A stretch of DNA of 64,000 nucleotides from Desulfurellaceae bacterium bin18. Lineage in GTDB: Bacteria > Desulfobacterota > Binatia > Bin18. Location of the stretch: the NCBI GenBank assembly GCA_002238415.1, contig MPMI01000027.1, positions 1 to 64,000 on the forward strand, in the 5' to 3' direction. The notes under the pieces were generated by a model, which did no database searches, was not told the DNA's origin, and saw nothing but the letters and a program-made list of their open reading frames with translations. How positions within the stretch are numbered: the first letter of the stretch is position 1; each line of letters opens with the position of its first letter. The position numbers were made by a program, and so were the translations under genes. This document shows positions 24,647-33,235 of this stretch, one piece after another.

Positions 24647-27028
24647 ATGACCACGGTCGGCACGGGTAAGATGGTTGGCGCCCAGGTGAAACGGGTCGAA
24701 GATCCACGGGTGCTGTTGGGTCAAAGCCAGTATGTCGATGATATCCATCTGCCCGGCACCCTCGGAGTCGCCTTTGTCCGCAGTCCCTACGCCCATGCCC
24801 GGATACTCACGATCGATGTCAGCACCGCTCAAGCGTATCCCGGTGTAGAGGCGGTCTTGACCGGGGCGGATATCATCCCGGCGATCCGTCCACTCCGCGT
24901 GGAGTATGATCCGGCCAAGGCCCCGAAACACAAACCGTGCAACTGGTCGGTGTTAGCCCAGGACAAGGTTCGTTTCGTGGGAGAACCCGTGGCGGTCGTC
25001 GTGGCTTCGGACCGCTACACGGCAGAGGATGCCGCAGCGCACGTGACAGTCGACTATGAGCCCCTGGAGGTTGTGAGCGACATAGACCAGGCCATGCAGC
25101 CGGACGCACCGCTCATTCATGAGGAATGGGGCGACAATCTCATGCAGTCGGTAGACATGGAGGCCGGCGCGATTGCCCAGGCATTCCAGACGGCAGACTG
25201 CATCGTAGCCGAGCGCTTCACGACTGGCCGGCATCTGGCCCTGCCCATGGAAGCCCGCGGCTGTCTGGCCCACTATGAGTCGGCCTTGGGCTCCCTGACA
25301 TTGTGGTCCTCGACCCAGGTGCCGCATCTGATGCGCGCCCACCTGACCCGTCTGCTGGACTTTCCCGAGCACCATATTCGGGTCATTGCGCCGGATGTCG
25401 GCGGGGGGTTTGGACCCAAGGCATATGTCTATCCCGAGGAAGTCCTGCTGACCTTCCTCGCCAAGCATGTCGGCCGCCCGGTCAAGTGGATCGAAGACCG
25501 ACGCGAAAACCTGTCTGCCTCGACCTTGCAGGCCAAGCAGCAAGTCGTGCAGGCGGAACTCGCCCTGACACAGGAGGGGGAGATCCTGGGGGTGAAGGGG
25601 CGTTTTATCTGCGACGTGGGCGCATACTCGGCCTATCCGTGGGGCTCGGCCCTGGAGGCCGGCATGGCGGCTTCGGCCTTCCCCGGAGGCCCCTATAAGG
25701 TTCCGGCCTTCCGCTGCGAGGCCCTTTCGGTTGTCACCAATAAGGTGACGAGTGGGGCCTATCGTGGGGTGGGCTTGCCGGTCAGCATCCTGGTCATGGA
25801 ACGCCTGCTCGACTTGGGGGCACAGAAACTGGGGCTCGACCCAGCCGAACTGCGTCTGCGCAATATGATTCGTAAGGAAGAACATCCCTATCAGATCGTC
25901 ACCGGGGTTGAGATTGAAAGTGGCAGTCACCGGGAGGCCCTGCAAAAGGCCCTGAACATGCTCGACTACCAGGCTTTCCGGGCCGAGCAGCAGCGGGCGA
26001 GACAACACGGGCGCTACCTCGGTGTCGGCCTGGGCTGTTATGTCGAGAGCTCGTCCTACAGCTATCGCAGTTTCGAGCCGGTCGGCATCACTTGGGGCGG
26101 CTATGAATCCGCCACCGTGCGCATAGACGCGAACGGCAAGGTCACCGTCCTGGTCGGCACCCACTCACACGGCCAGGGCCATGAGACGACGTTTGCCCAG
26201 GTTGCGGCAGACGAGTTGGGCGTGCCCGTGGCTGACGTCAGAGTGATCCAGGGAGATACCACGACCGTTCCGCACGGCTGGGGGACGTGGGCCAGCCGCA
26301 GTGCCGTGCTCGGCGGCGGCGCCATTATTCAGGCGTCGAGCCGGCTGCGGGAGAAAATTCTGCGCACGGCATCACGTCTGAGCGAAGTGCCACAAGATGA
26401 TCTTGAGCTGGCCGAGGGGCAGGTCCGGCGCAAGACGGACGGCCTGGCGCTCATGCCTCTCCAGGATATCGCCCACCTGCTGGTTGTCCAGGCACCGGCC
26501 GGTCTGCCGGAAGACGAAGAACCGGGTTTGGAAGCGACCGCGCACTACACCCCGCCGCCCTGGACTCACGCCAACGCTACGGTTCTGGCAACAGTCGAGG
26601 TGGACATCGAAACCGGCTACGTCCGGCTGCTGCGTCTGATTGTGGTCGAAGACTGCGGCACAATAATCAACCCGTTGGTGGTTGATGGGCAAATCCAGGG
26701 CGGCGTGGCCCAGGGGATCGGCTCGGCCCTGTACGAGCAGACGGTATACGACGACAACGGCCAACTGCTGACGGGCACGCTGATGGATTATCTGGCCCCC
26801 ACCGCAGTGGACGTCCCGCGGGTCGAAATCGGACATATTGAAACCCCGGCCCCGAACACGCCGCACGGTATCAAGGGCATGGGCGAAGGCGGGGCCATTT
26901 CACCGCCGGCAGCCATAGCCAATGCCGTGGCGGACGCCCTGGCACCGTTGGGGGTACGGGTCAACGAGATTCCGCTCACCCCGGAGCGCGTTCTCGCTCT
27001 AATTGACCAGGGGCGCAGTGGGGCATGA
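24647..27028 (+). CDS. Xanthine dehydrogenase-family molybdopterin subunit
   Basis: A 793-residue large subunit of the molybdenum hydroxylase family, started at the ATG after GGGAGGG. It has VKRVEDPRVLLGQSQYVDDI, FVGEPVAVVVA, the Moco-binding PDVGGGFGPKAYVYPEE, GAYRGVGLP, HGQGHETTFAQ, and the catalytic-Glu loop GMGEGGAISPP. Form I CO dehydrogenase has a Cys in the AYRCSFR loop; here it is AYRGVGLP, so a hydroxylase of another substrate is more likely. The FAD and 2Fe-2S subunits normally encoded beside it are absent in this window. Confidence 0.93.
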   Translation: MTTVGTGKMVGAQVKRVEDPRVLLGQSQYVDDIHLPGTLGVAFVRSPYAHARILTIDVSTAQAYPGVEAVLTGADIIPAIRPLRVEYDPAKAPKHKPCNWSVLAQDKVRFVGEPVAVVVASDRYTAEDAAAHVTVDYEPLEVVSDIDQAMQPDAPLIHEEWGDNLMQSVDMEAGAIAQAFQTADCIVAERFTTGRHLALPMEARGCLAHYESALGSLTLWSSTQVPHLMRAHLTRLLDFPEHHIRVIAPDVGGGFGPKAYVYPEEVLLTFLAKHVGRPVKWIEDRRENLSASTLQAKQQVVQAELALTQEGEILGVKGRFICDVGAYSAYPWGSALEAGMAASAFPGGPYKVPAFRCEALSVVTNKVTSGAYRGVGLPVSILVMERLLDLGAQKLGLDPAELRLRNMIRKEEHPYQIVTGVEIESGSHREALQKALNMLDYQAFRAEQQRARQHGRYLGVGLGCYVESSSYSYRSFEPVGITWGGYESATVRIDANGKVTVLVGTHSHGQGHETTFAQVAADELGVPVADVRVIQGDTTTVPHGWGTWASRSAVLGGGAIIQASSRLREKILRTASRLSEVPQDDLELAEGQVRRKTDGLALMPLQDIAHLLVVQAPAGLPEDEEPGLEATAHYTPPPWTHANATVLATVEVDIETGYVRLLRLIVVEDCGTIINPLVVDGQIQGGVAQGIGSALYEQTVYDDNGQLLTGTLMDYLAPTAVDVPRVEIGHIETPAPNTPHGIKGMGEGGAISPPAAIANAVADALAPLGVRVNEIPLTPERVLALIDQGRSGA

Positions 27029-27076
27029 AATAGGTAGAAGGGGCTGCCAGAGGAGAGGCCTCTACGCTGCCGCTCA

Positions 27077-27628
27077 TCAACCGCCGGTCTTCATCTTGAA
27101 CCGAAAGTCGCAGTAATTGGCACCCTTCATGATCGTTTGTGTCCGGGTCATGGTGATTCCAGGACCGCCCACCGCTTCTATATCCACGTCCATCTCACAC
27201 GTCAGCAGCGCTCCGAGTTCCGGTTCTCCCAGTTGCCGGAAAAAATCCGCGTAGCGGCAACTGGTGATATTAAACTCCCAGGTGTCCGGCGTCTGCTTGA
27301 GCGTCTCAAGGTCCACATCACCGCCGACCTGCTTAAAGAGGGCCTTATTAAAGGCGTCCCATTTCTGCCGAGGGCTGCCGGAGAGCTGATCCCCAATGTC
27401 CTGGAAGAGTTTTTCCGACCACTCCCGGAGTGCCTGGTTGGCAATCCGGTTCGCTTGCTCCTCCCCCAACTCGGCCCGAAAGGCGCGGAGCAGCGGCACG
27501 AGCACCTGGGCTTGAATCTTGACTTTTTCAAGCAGGGAGAGACCGGTTTTGCCAAACGCTGGCGCAAAGATATCCGGAGCAGCGTCCTCTTGCTGCTCGT
27601 TCGCCTTCAGCTCATGAGTACTCGCCAT
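27077..27628 (-). CDS. L-2-amino-thiazoline-4-carboxylate hydrolase-like protein
   Basis: A 183-residue protein resembling the ATC_hydrolase family (PF14196). An N-terminal helical part (FRAELGEEQANRIANQALREW) precedes the characteristic end: SCRYADFFRQLGEPELGALLTCEMD, ITMTRTQTIMKGANYCDFRF. The founding enzyme opens the thiazoline ring of a cysteine precursor; most members are untested. CAGGAGGGA precedes the start. It is convergent with the xanthine-dehydrogenase-type gene and divergent from a Rieske oxygenase. A longer protein with similar features lies at 62690-63778. Confidence 0.75.
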   Translation of the reverse strand: MASTHELKANEQQEDAAPDIFAPAFGKTGLSLLEKVKIQAQVLVPLLRAFRAELGEEQANRIANQALREWSEKLFQDIGDQLSGSPRQKWDAFNKALFKQVGGDVDLETLKQTPDTWEFNITSCRYADFFRQLGEPELGALLTCEMDVDIEAVGGPGITMTRTQTIMKGANYCDFRFKMKTGG

Positions 27629-27841
27629 GACATCCCTCCTGTATCAATGGACTGCACATAGAGCAGCCGAGTTATGACAGTACCAGAGCAAACCCTGAGG
27701 CGGCGTGTCAACGGGCGGAGCGCAATTAGTTCGTCGTAGCTCTTGACACCATCGATTTGAAAGATGCAGAAGGGCTGTGAGAGCGGGTGAACGCAGCCGA
27801 CGATTATAAAGAAGATCGCGCCAGAATAGGGAGGGAGTGCC

Positions 27842-29035
27842 ATGCAAACCGCCACGGAGAACAGACGCTGGTCAAAGGAATACCCCGAGCTGGGGACCGG
27901 ACCCGTACCGGCGGAATCGTGCATTTCCCCGGAGTATTTTGAGCTTGAACGCGAACGGGTCTTTCGCCGCACCTGGCTCAACGTGGGCCGCGTCGATGAT
28001 ATTCCCAATGCGGGCGACTTTTTCGTGCGCGAGCTGGCGGTGTGTAAAACCTCGATTCTGGTCATCCGAGGAAAGGACGGCGTCATACGTGGCTTTCACA
28101 ATGTCTGTTCGCACCGCTCCAACAAGCTGGTCTGGGAAGAACGCGGAACCTGCCGAGGAGCCCTAGCCTGCCATTTTCATAGCTGGGGGTATAACGCCCA
28201 GGGGCAACTCACCGGCGTCCCGGATGAAGAGAACTTCCACGATCTTGATAAGAGCAAGCTGGGACTCACCTCGGTGACCACCGACATCTGGGAAGGGTTT
28301 ATCTTTGTGCATCTGGGTCCACAGCCCCAAGAGACACTCACCGACTATATGGGCGGCGTGGCCGAACAGTTCAAAGGTGCCGCCTTTCATAAGCGCCACC
28401 TCACCCATACCTATAAAGTCGAAGAGCAGGCCAACTGGAAGGTCGCCCTGGATGCTCAGAACGAGGCGTATCACCTGCCCTTCCAGCATCGCTACTCCTT
28501 TCCGGGGATGTTCGTCCTCAAAGACAACCGCTATCTGCGTCTCTCGGGTGTGAAGCTGTACAATCACCACGCGGTCTGGTCGACCACCTATAATTCAGAA
28601 AGTACCCCGACGCCGACCGGCGCGCTCATGAACCAACTCAATACGGCGACAACCAACAGCCGCCTGCCTATGCTGGGGGACTTTGATTTTTTTGTGATCT
28701 TTCCCAATTTTGTCATTCTCCAGTTTCGGGGCATCGAAGACGACTATTACATGACGTATAATTTCTGGCCGCTGGCGGTTGATCGCTGCATCTGGGAGAT
28801 CAAATTCCATTTCCCGCCCGCCGAAACCGCCGGCCAGCGACTCAGCCAGGAATACCTCAAACACCGCATCTGTGATGTGCTCCAGGAGGACGCCGTGGCG
28901 CATGAGACCCTGCAAACTGGTCTGAATTCGCGGGCGAAAACGCATCTCATCCTCCAGGACGATGAGATCCAGATTCGGCATTTTCACACAGTGTTGGAAG
29001 ACTATATGGGCTTTTTCAACGGACGGGGACACTGA
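27842..29035 (+). CDS. Rieske oxygenase alpha subunit (copy A, with small partner)
   Basis: A 397-residue ring-hydroxylating-type oxygenase. The Rieske cluster ligands are C89-x-H91 and C110-x2-H113. The mononuclear iron site is near NEAYHLPFQH: H211 and H216, with Glu208 where many dioxygenases have the bridging Asp. Glu at this place is known in carnitine monooxygenase CntA. GGAGGG precedes the ATG. The next gene starts in the stop codon (TGATG), and no classical beta subunit or reductase follows. A paralogue with the same arrangement is at 42663-43907. Confidence 0.93.
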   Translation: MQTATENRRWSKEYPELGTGPVPAESCISPEYFELERERVFRRTWLNVGRVDDIPNAGDFFVRELAVCKTSILVIRGKDGVIRGFHNVCSHRSNKLVWEERGTCRGALACHFHSWGYNAQGQLTGVPDEENFHDLDKSKLGLTSVTTDIWEGFIFVHLGPQPQETLTDYMGGVAEQFKGAAFHKRHLTHTYKVEEQANWKVALDAQNEAYHLPFQHRYSFPGMFVLKDNRYLRLSGVKLYNHHAVWSTTYNSESTPTPTGALMNQLNTATTNSRLPMLGDFDFFVIFPNFVILQFRGIEDDYYMTYNFWPLAVDRCIWEIKFHFPPAETAGQRLSQEYLKHRICDVLQEDAVAHETLQTGLNSRAKTHLILQDDEIQIRHFHTVLEDYMGFFNGRGH

Positions 29036-29358
29036 TGGCCGGAGTGTCCCTGCCGGAGCCGTTTCAGAGCCTTGAACCGTTCGGCGCCTGGGCTCTGGCC
29101 ACAGAGCGCGAGCGACGTGCCAAACGCCTGTCCAGCAGCATGGAGGAGATTCAGGCGTTCTACGACGCGCTCTTTCCTCAACTGGAAGCCGTGGTTGCCT
29201 ATCTCGACCAGTTTCCGCTTGACCAACTCCCCGCAGAGGCGCAGCCGCTCTACTATCTGACGCTTTCGCTGGTGGAAGTCACCAGCGCCGTAGAACTGTA
29301 TCACAATCCCCATATCTTTGAGGCTATTGAGCCCGCCCGCTTCCGGCGAGTGGAGTAA
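29035..29358 (+). CDS. Small helical partner of the Rieske oxygenase (copy A)
   Basis: A 107-residue protein without a family I recognise. It reads SLPEPFQSLEPFGAWALATERER at the start, then IQAFYDALFPQLEAVVAYLDQFP, and LTLSLVEVTSAVELYHNP; it looks all-helical and soluble. It shares about half of its residues with the protein at 43911-44261, which also follows a Rieske alpha gene. Its start overlaps the oxygenase stop by one base. The tight coupling and the repeated pairing suggest a structural or regulatory partner of the oxygenase. Existing names do not fit: it is too short for a beta subunit (about 160-180 residues). Confidence 0.78.
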   Translation: MAGVSLPEPFQSLEPFGAWALATERERRAKRLSSSMEEIQAFYDALFPQLEAVVAYLDQFPLDQLPAEAQPLYYLTLSLVEVTSAVELYHNPHIFEAIEPARFRRVE

Positions 29359-29367
29359 ACCTCCCAC

Positions 29368-29397
29368 GAACGGTTTTCATCAGAACGGTTTTCATCA
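29368..29397. repeat. Two tandem 15-bp units
   Basis: GAACGGTTTTCATCA occurs twice without a gap in the leader of the SDR gene, directly before AAAGGAG. It may be replication slippage or a protein-binding site. Confidence 0.7.
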
Positions 29398-29413
29398 GAA
29401 AGGAGCAGCGGCC

Positions 29414-30187
29414 ATGGCTGGGCGATTAGACACAAGAGTAGCACTGGTGACCGGTGGCGGTTCGGGCATTGGACGCGCCTCGGCTGTGGCTTTTGCCAGA
29501 GAGGGCGCCAAGGTCGTTGTTACCGACGTGGATGTGGACGGCGGACAGGAGACGATCCGCATAATCGAATCGGCTGGTGGAACGGCGCAGTTCGTTCGTG
29601 CCGATGTCTCCCAGGCGGCGGAGGTAGCCGCCCTGGTCGAGCAGGCAGTGGCAGCCTATGGCCGTTTGGACTGCGCCCTGAACAACGCCGGTATCCAGGG
29701 AGACATCAAGCAGACCGCCGAGTGCAGCCAGGAGAACTGGGACCGGATCATTGCGACCAACCTGACCGGCGTGTGGCTCTGCATGAAACACGAGATCCCG
29801 CACATGTTGAGCCAGGGTGGGGGTGCGATCGTCAACACCGCCTCGAACTTCGGGTTGGTGGGATCGAACGGGATGCCGGCCTATTCGGCCAGCAAGCACG
29901 GCGTCCTCGGCCTGACGAAAACCGCGGCCCTGGAGTACGCCAAATCGGGCATTCGGGTCAACGCCGTCTGCCCGGGACCGGTCCAAACGCCGCTGGTCGA
30001 TAAGGTCCTGGCCGCCCAGCCTGAACTGGGCGACCAGATCATCAAGGCTATTGAGGCCAGGGAGCCGGTAGGGCGCATGGGGCAACCGGAGGAGATTGCC
30101 GAGGCGGTAGTCTGGCTGTGTTCCGATGCCGCCTCTTTTGTGACCGGAACGGCCATGTCCGTAGATGGCGGCTTTGTCACGCAGTAG
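29414..30187 (+). CDS. Short-chain dehydrogenase/reductase
   Basis: A 257-residue classical SDR. Cofactor loop TGGGSGIG, structural NNAG, and catalytic Tyr/Lys in PAYSASKHG; the end GTAMSVDGGFVTQ is typical. The ATG for MAGRLDTRVALV is chosen because AAAGGAG lies 9 bp upstream; a farther start would run back into the preceding gene. Asp in VVTDVDVDGG after the second beta strand suggests NAD rather than NADP. It lies between two Rieske oxygenase genes on the same strand, so oxidation of a hydroxylated (cis-diol or alcohol) product is plausible. Confidence 0.94.
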   Translation: MAGRLDTRVALVTGGGSGIGRASAVAFAREGAKVVVTDVDVDGGQETIRIIESAGGTAQFVRADVSQAAEVAALVEQAVAAYGRLDCALNNAGIQGDIKQTAECSQENWDRIIATNLTGVWLCMKHEIPHMLSQGGGAIVNTASNFGLVGSNGMPAYSASKHGVLGLTKTAALEYAKSGIRVNAVCPGPVQTPLVDKVLAAQPELGDQIIKAIEAREPVGRMGQPEEIAEAVVWLCSDAASFVTGTAMSVDGGFVTQ

Positions 30188-30232
30188 CAGCGCGAATCAG
30201 GAGAGTGAGAGAGACAAAGCTTAGGAGGTATC

Positions 30233-31378
30233 ATGTCCGCCCATCTCGACCTTCAAGACTTCTCAAGAACACGGCAGGACCTGCTGCACGCCAGGCATCT
30301 GCCGGGCGAGTTTTATACCTCGTCCGAGATCTTCCAAAAAGAGATCGAACAGATCTTCATGAAAGACTGGATCTGCGTCGGACGGGTCGAGCAATATACT
30401 GAGCCGGGCGACTACCGCGCCCTGCGCATTGCCGGCGAGCCCGTCCTTGTCTGTAAGGATAAGAACGGCACGCTGCACGCCTTTGCCAACGTGTGTCAGC
30501 ATCGCGGTGTCGAGGTGGTCCAGGGCGAGGGGAATACCCAGGAGTTCAGCTGCCCGTATCACGCCTGGACGTACGGTCTGAACGGCGAGCTGACCGGCGC
30601 ACCCTATAGTGCACAGGTCACGGATTTCGACTGGAAGTCCTGCCGTTTGCCCAGCGTTCAACTCGACACCTGGGCGGGCTATATCTTTATTAACTTCGAT
30701 CCTCAGGCAGAAAGCCTGGCCTCCTATCTCGCCGTCGACCGCGTGCAGGAAGCCGCCGGGTTTCTACGCGCCGAAGAGACGCGCATCGCCGACGAGCACA
30801 CCTTTGAGCTGGACTGTAACTGGAAGTTTATCCCGGAAAACCTGATGGACATCTATCACGTCGGGGTGATTCATGGTTCGTCTTTTGGCAAGGTCTTTCC
30901 CGTAGATAAATTTCCGTTCTACCTGACCCCCAACGGCTACCATTCGGAGTACGAAAGCCTGACCATGGCCCCGGATGGCGCCTGGCTGTTTGGCAAGGCC
31001 ATGCCCTGGCTGGAACAGAAATCGAAGTCCTTTGCCTTCACCATCTTCATCCGGCCGAGCTTCAATATGTTCGCCCGGCCCGACATGTTACAGCCGTGGT
31101 TCTGTCATCCCATTGCGCCGGACAAAACGCGCATTACCATATTGACCCAATACCCGGACGAGTGGTTTGAGCAGCCGGCCTTCGAGGCCAAGAACACGGT
31201 GGTCAAGGATTTCATTCGGCTGGTCGCCGGCGAAGACACCGAGATGATGCTCTCGCTCCAGAACGGCGTCGGCTCCCGCAACTTCCGACCGGGTCCGACT
31301 ATGGGCCTCGAAAAGGCTATTCATCATTTGCTGAACTCCTATCTCGACCGCATGTTCGGGGCGGCGGTGGCGAGCTAG
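30233..31378 (+). CDS. Rieske oxygenase alpha subunit (stand-alone)
   Basis: A 381-residue oxygenase. Rieske ligands C88-x-H90 and C107-x2-H110 (CQHRG and CPYHAW). The mononuclear iron motif NLMDIYHVGVIH supplies Asp206, H209 and H214, the standard form. AGGAGG precedes the start. Unlike copies A and B in this window it has the bridging Asp and no small partner gene. It follows the SDR gene by 45 bp and is followed by a deacetylase-like hydrolase gene, so all may be one transcript. Substrate unknown. Confidence 0.93.
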   Translation: MSAHLDLQDFSRTRQDLLHARHLPGEFYTSSEIFQKEIEQIFMKDWICVGRVEQYTEPGDYRALRIAGEPVLVCKDKNGTLHAFANVCQHRGVEVVQGEGNTQEFSCPYHAWTYGLNGELTGAPYSAQVTDFDWKSCRLPSVQLDTWAGYIFINFDPQAESLASYLAVDRVQEAAGFLRAEETRIADEHTFELDCNWKFIPENLMDIYHVGVIHGSSFGKVFPVDKFPFYLTPNGYHSEYESLTMAPDGAWLFGKAMPWLEQKSKSFAFTIFIRPSFNMFARPDMLQPWFCHPIAPDKTRITILTQYPDEWFEQPAFEAKNTVVKDFIRLVAGEDTEMMLSLQNGVGSRNFRPGPTMGLEKAIHHLLNSYLDRMFGAAVAS

Positions 31379-31450
31379 GCCCATCGATTCACCCCTCTAT
31401 TTTGGGTGGGCGATAATACGTCATCAAACGCATCGGGATGGGAGACCAGC

Positions 31451-32320
31451 ATGGAGCACCAGCGTTTCAGTTATTCACCGATTGTCGACCGTAAACCTCT
31501 GCGCTTTCCGAACGGCGCTCGCGTCGCGGTCTGGGTGATTCCGAACATTGAGCACTTTCACTTCGACAAGCCCGCGACCTCGATCACGCCGGTTACGGCG
31601 CATCTGAAACCTGATGTCCTGAACTACTCCTGGCGCGATTACGGCGTGCGGGTCGGCATTTGGCGCATGATGGAGGTGATGGATCGATACGACGTGCCGG
31701 GCACGGTCGCCCTGAATTCGGAGGTCTGCGCGCACTATCCGCAGATCATTAAGGCCGGCAATCAGCGCCACTGGGAATGGATGGGACACGGCACGACAAA
31801 CTCGGTGCTCCTCAACGAGCAACCCGAGGCCGAGGAACGGGCGCTGATCCGGGACGTGGTAGACACCATCCGGTCGGCAACCGGGACGGCACCCAAAGGC
31901 TGGCTGAGCCCGGCGCTGAGCGAATCCTACCGGACGCCGGACCTTCTGGCGGAGAATGGAATCGAGTACGTCTGCAACTGGGTCAATGACGAGCAGCCCT
32001 ACCCGATGCGGGTCGCCCAGGGACGCTTGCTCTCAATGCCCTATTCGGTCGAGCTCAATGACATCCCGGCCTTTCTTGAGCATGGCATGTCCGGGGAGGA
32101 GTTCTACCAGATGGTCGTGGACCAGTTCGACGTGCTGTACGAGGACGGGGCAAAGACCGGACGGGTCATGGCGATCTGTCTGCATCCCTTCCTGATCGGC
32201 CATCCTTTTCGCAGCAAATACTTCGCCAAGGCGCTCGCCCACATCACCCAGCGGGAAGAGGTCTGGGTGGCGAAGGGCGGAGAGATCGCAGACTGGTATA
32301 CGACCCACTATCTGGAGTAG
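31451..32320 (+). CDS. Polysaccharide deacetylase-family hydrolase (PuuE-like)
   Basis: A 289-residue NodB-fold metal hydrolase starting at MEHQRFSYSPIVDR, with GGGAGA upstream. Family marks include VWVIPNIEHFHFD, YDVPGTVALNSEVC, EWMGHGTTNS and a C-terminal LHPFLIGHPFRS. Cytosolic members of this branch, such as PuuE allantoinase, act on C-N bonds and not on cell-wall sugars. No signal peptide is present. A partial relative starts at 63789. Confidence 0.85.
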   Translation: MEHQRFSYSPIVDRKPLRFPNGARVAVWVIPNIEHFHFDKPATSITPVTAHLKPDVLNYSWRDYGVRVGIWRMMEVMDRYDVPGTVALNSEVCAHYPQIIKAGNQRHWEWMGHGTTNSVLLNEQPEAEERALIRDVVDTIRSATGTAPKGWLSPALSESYRTPDLLAENGIEYVCNWVNDEQPYPMRVAQGRLLSMPYSVELNDIPAFLEHGMSGEEFYQMVVDQFDVLYEDGAKTGRVMAICLHPFLIGHPFRSKYFAKALAHITQREEVWVAKGGEIADWYTTHYLE

Positions 32321-32377
32321 GTCGATTAGGAGGGATCAGGCGTGAAATGCGGCGGCGTTTTAGCGTAGCGGATTTTA

Positions 32378-32785
32378 CTATTTTCCCTCTTGCTCAAGCA
32401 GCGTTTCTACCCACATAACAACTTCTTCCGCCAAGTGTATGGCGCTCTGATACTCCTCTTCGGTTATCGGCTCAACAATGCCCGGATATCGTGTTTCCAC
32501 CGCATACCGGGTGAGAATGATCGCTTCTTTCACCTCAGGCGGAACTTCTATCCCCTCGTCCTCAAGTCCCTTACCCAATTCTTCCAAGTCATGAATATAT
32601 CGAAACGGAAGCGCTCTTGATTGGTAGACCGCTTTAAGCGCCTTTTCCGCTGCTTGCTGAGCTAAGAAGCACAAATCTTCCCGGAAGGCTCCTTCGACTT
32701 TCGACTGCTTGGCCAAAGCGAGATTCCCCTTAGCCCGAGCTAGCCATTCCTGTGGACTGCCCGGAATAGGGTTATCCCGAGGCAT
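32378..32785 (-). CDS. HEPN-domain protein, toxin candidate
   Basis: A protein of 135 residues from the ATG for MPRDNPIPGSPQEWL. The PF05168-type HEPN pattern is clear: EWLARAKGNLALAK, REDLCFLAQQAAEKALKAVY, YIHDLEELGKGL, AVETRYPG. In HepT-type toxins an R-x4-H motif cuts RNA; here only a reduced form, R-Y-I-H, is seen, so RNase activity is uncertain. It overlaps the nucleotidyltransferase gene by 14 bp. Confidence 0.87.
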   Translation of the reverse strand: MPRDNPIPGSPQEWLARAKGNLALAKQSKVEGAFREDLCFLAQQAAEKALKAVYQSRALPFRYIHDLEELGKGLEDEGIEVPPEVKEAIILTRYAVETRYPGIVEPITEEEYQSAIHLAEEVVMWVETLLEQEGK

Positions 32786-33095
32786 GATAGAGTTCCTCGC
32801 CCGTTTCGAGCGCCCCCTTAATAACGAGAGAGGGATTCGCAGCGTGTTCTCGGACATCACTTTCCGTGACCACCACGATATCCTTGGCGAAACCAAGACC
32901 CCACAGGTGGCGGTATATCTCTTGAGCAGTCTTTCCACGGTGGCTACCGTCGGGCATGACGACCAGAGTATCCAGATCGCTATTCGGTCCCATCTCTCCG
33001 CGGGCGGCAGAACCAAAGAGGATAATCCGCAGGGGATGTACCGCATCAACGATGCGACGCACAAGTTCGTGAAGGAGTCTCTGGTCGGGTTTCAT
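32772..33095 (-). CDS. MNT-type minimal nucleotidyltransferase, antitoxin candidate
   Basis: A protein of about 107 residues from MKPDQRLLHELVRR; earlier in-frame ATGs add up to 15 residues. The active-site motif GSAARGEMGPNSDLD is intact. In MntA-HepT systems such a protein transfers AMP to the HEPN toxin and silences it. It lies upstream of and overlaps the HEPN gene, so the two form one module. The reading direction is opposite to flanking catabolic genes. Confidence 0.88.
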   Translation of the reverse strand: MKPDQRLLHELVRRIVDAVHPLRIILFGSAARGEMGPNSDLDTLVVMPDGSHRGKTAQEIYRHLWGLGFAKDIVVVTESDVREHAANPSLVIKGALETGEELYHASG

Positions 33096-33235
33096 GACGG
33101 CTCTCTCACCAGATGTTTTTAGCATACCATAATGTGTCACCGACAGAAGCGATTATTCGTCATCAGGGTCGATACGTTGACAGCGTCCTCACCGCGTCAT
33201 ACGACTGCTGACAGCAAAAAGGGGGCGTGAGACCT

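Noticed and set aside
24647-27028. Form I carbon monoxide dehydrogenase (CoxL)
   Set aside because: The AYRCSFR loop is absent (AYRGVGLP here) and coxM/coxS are missing.
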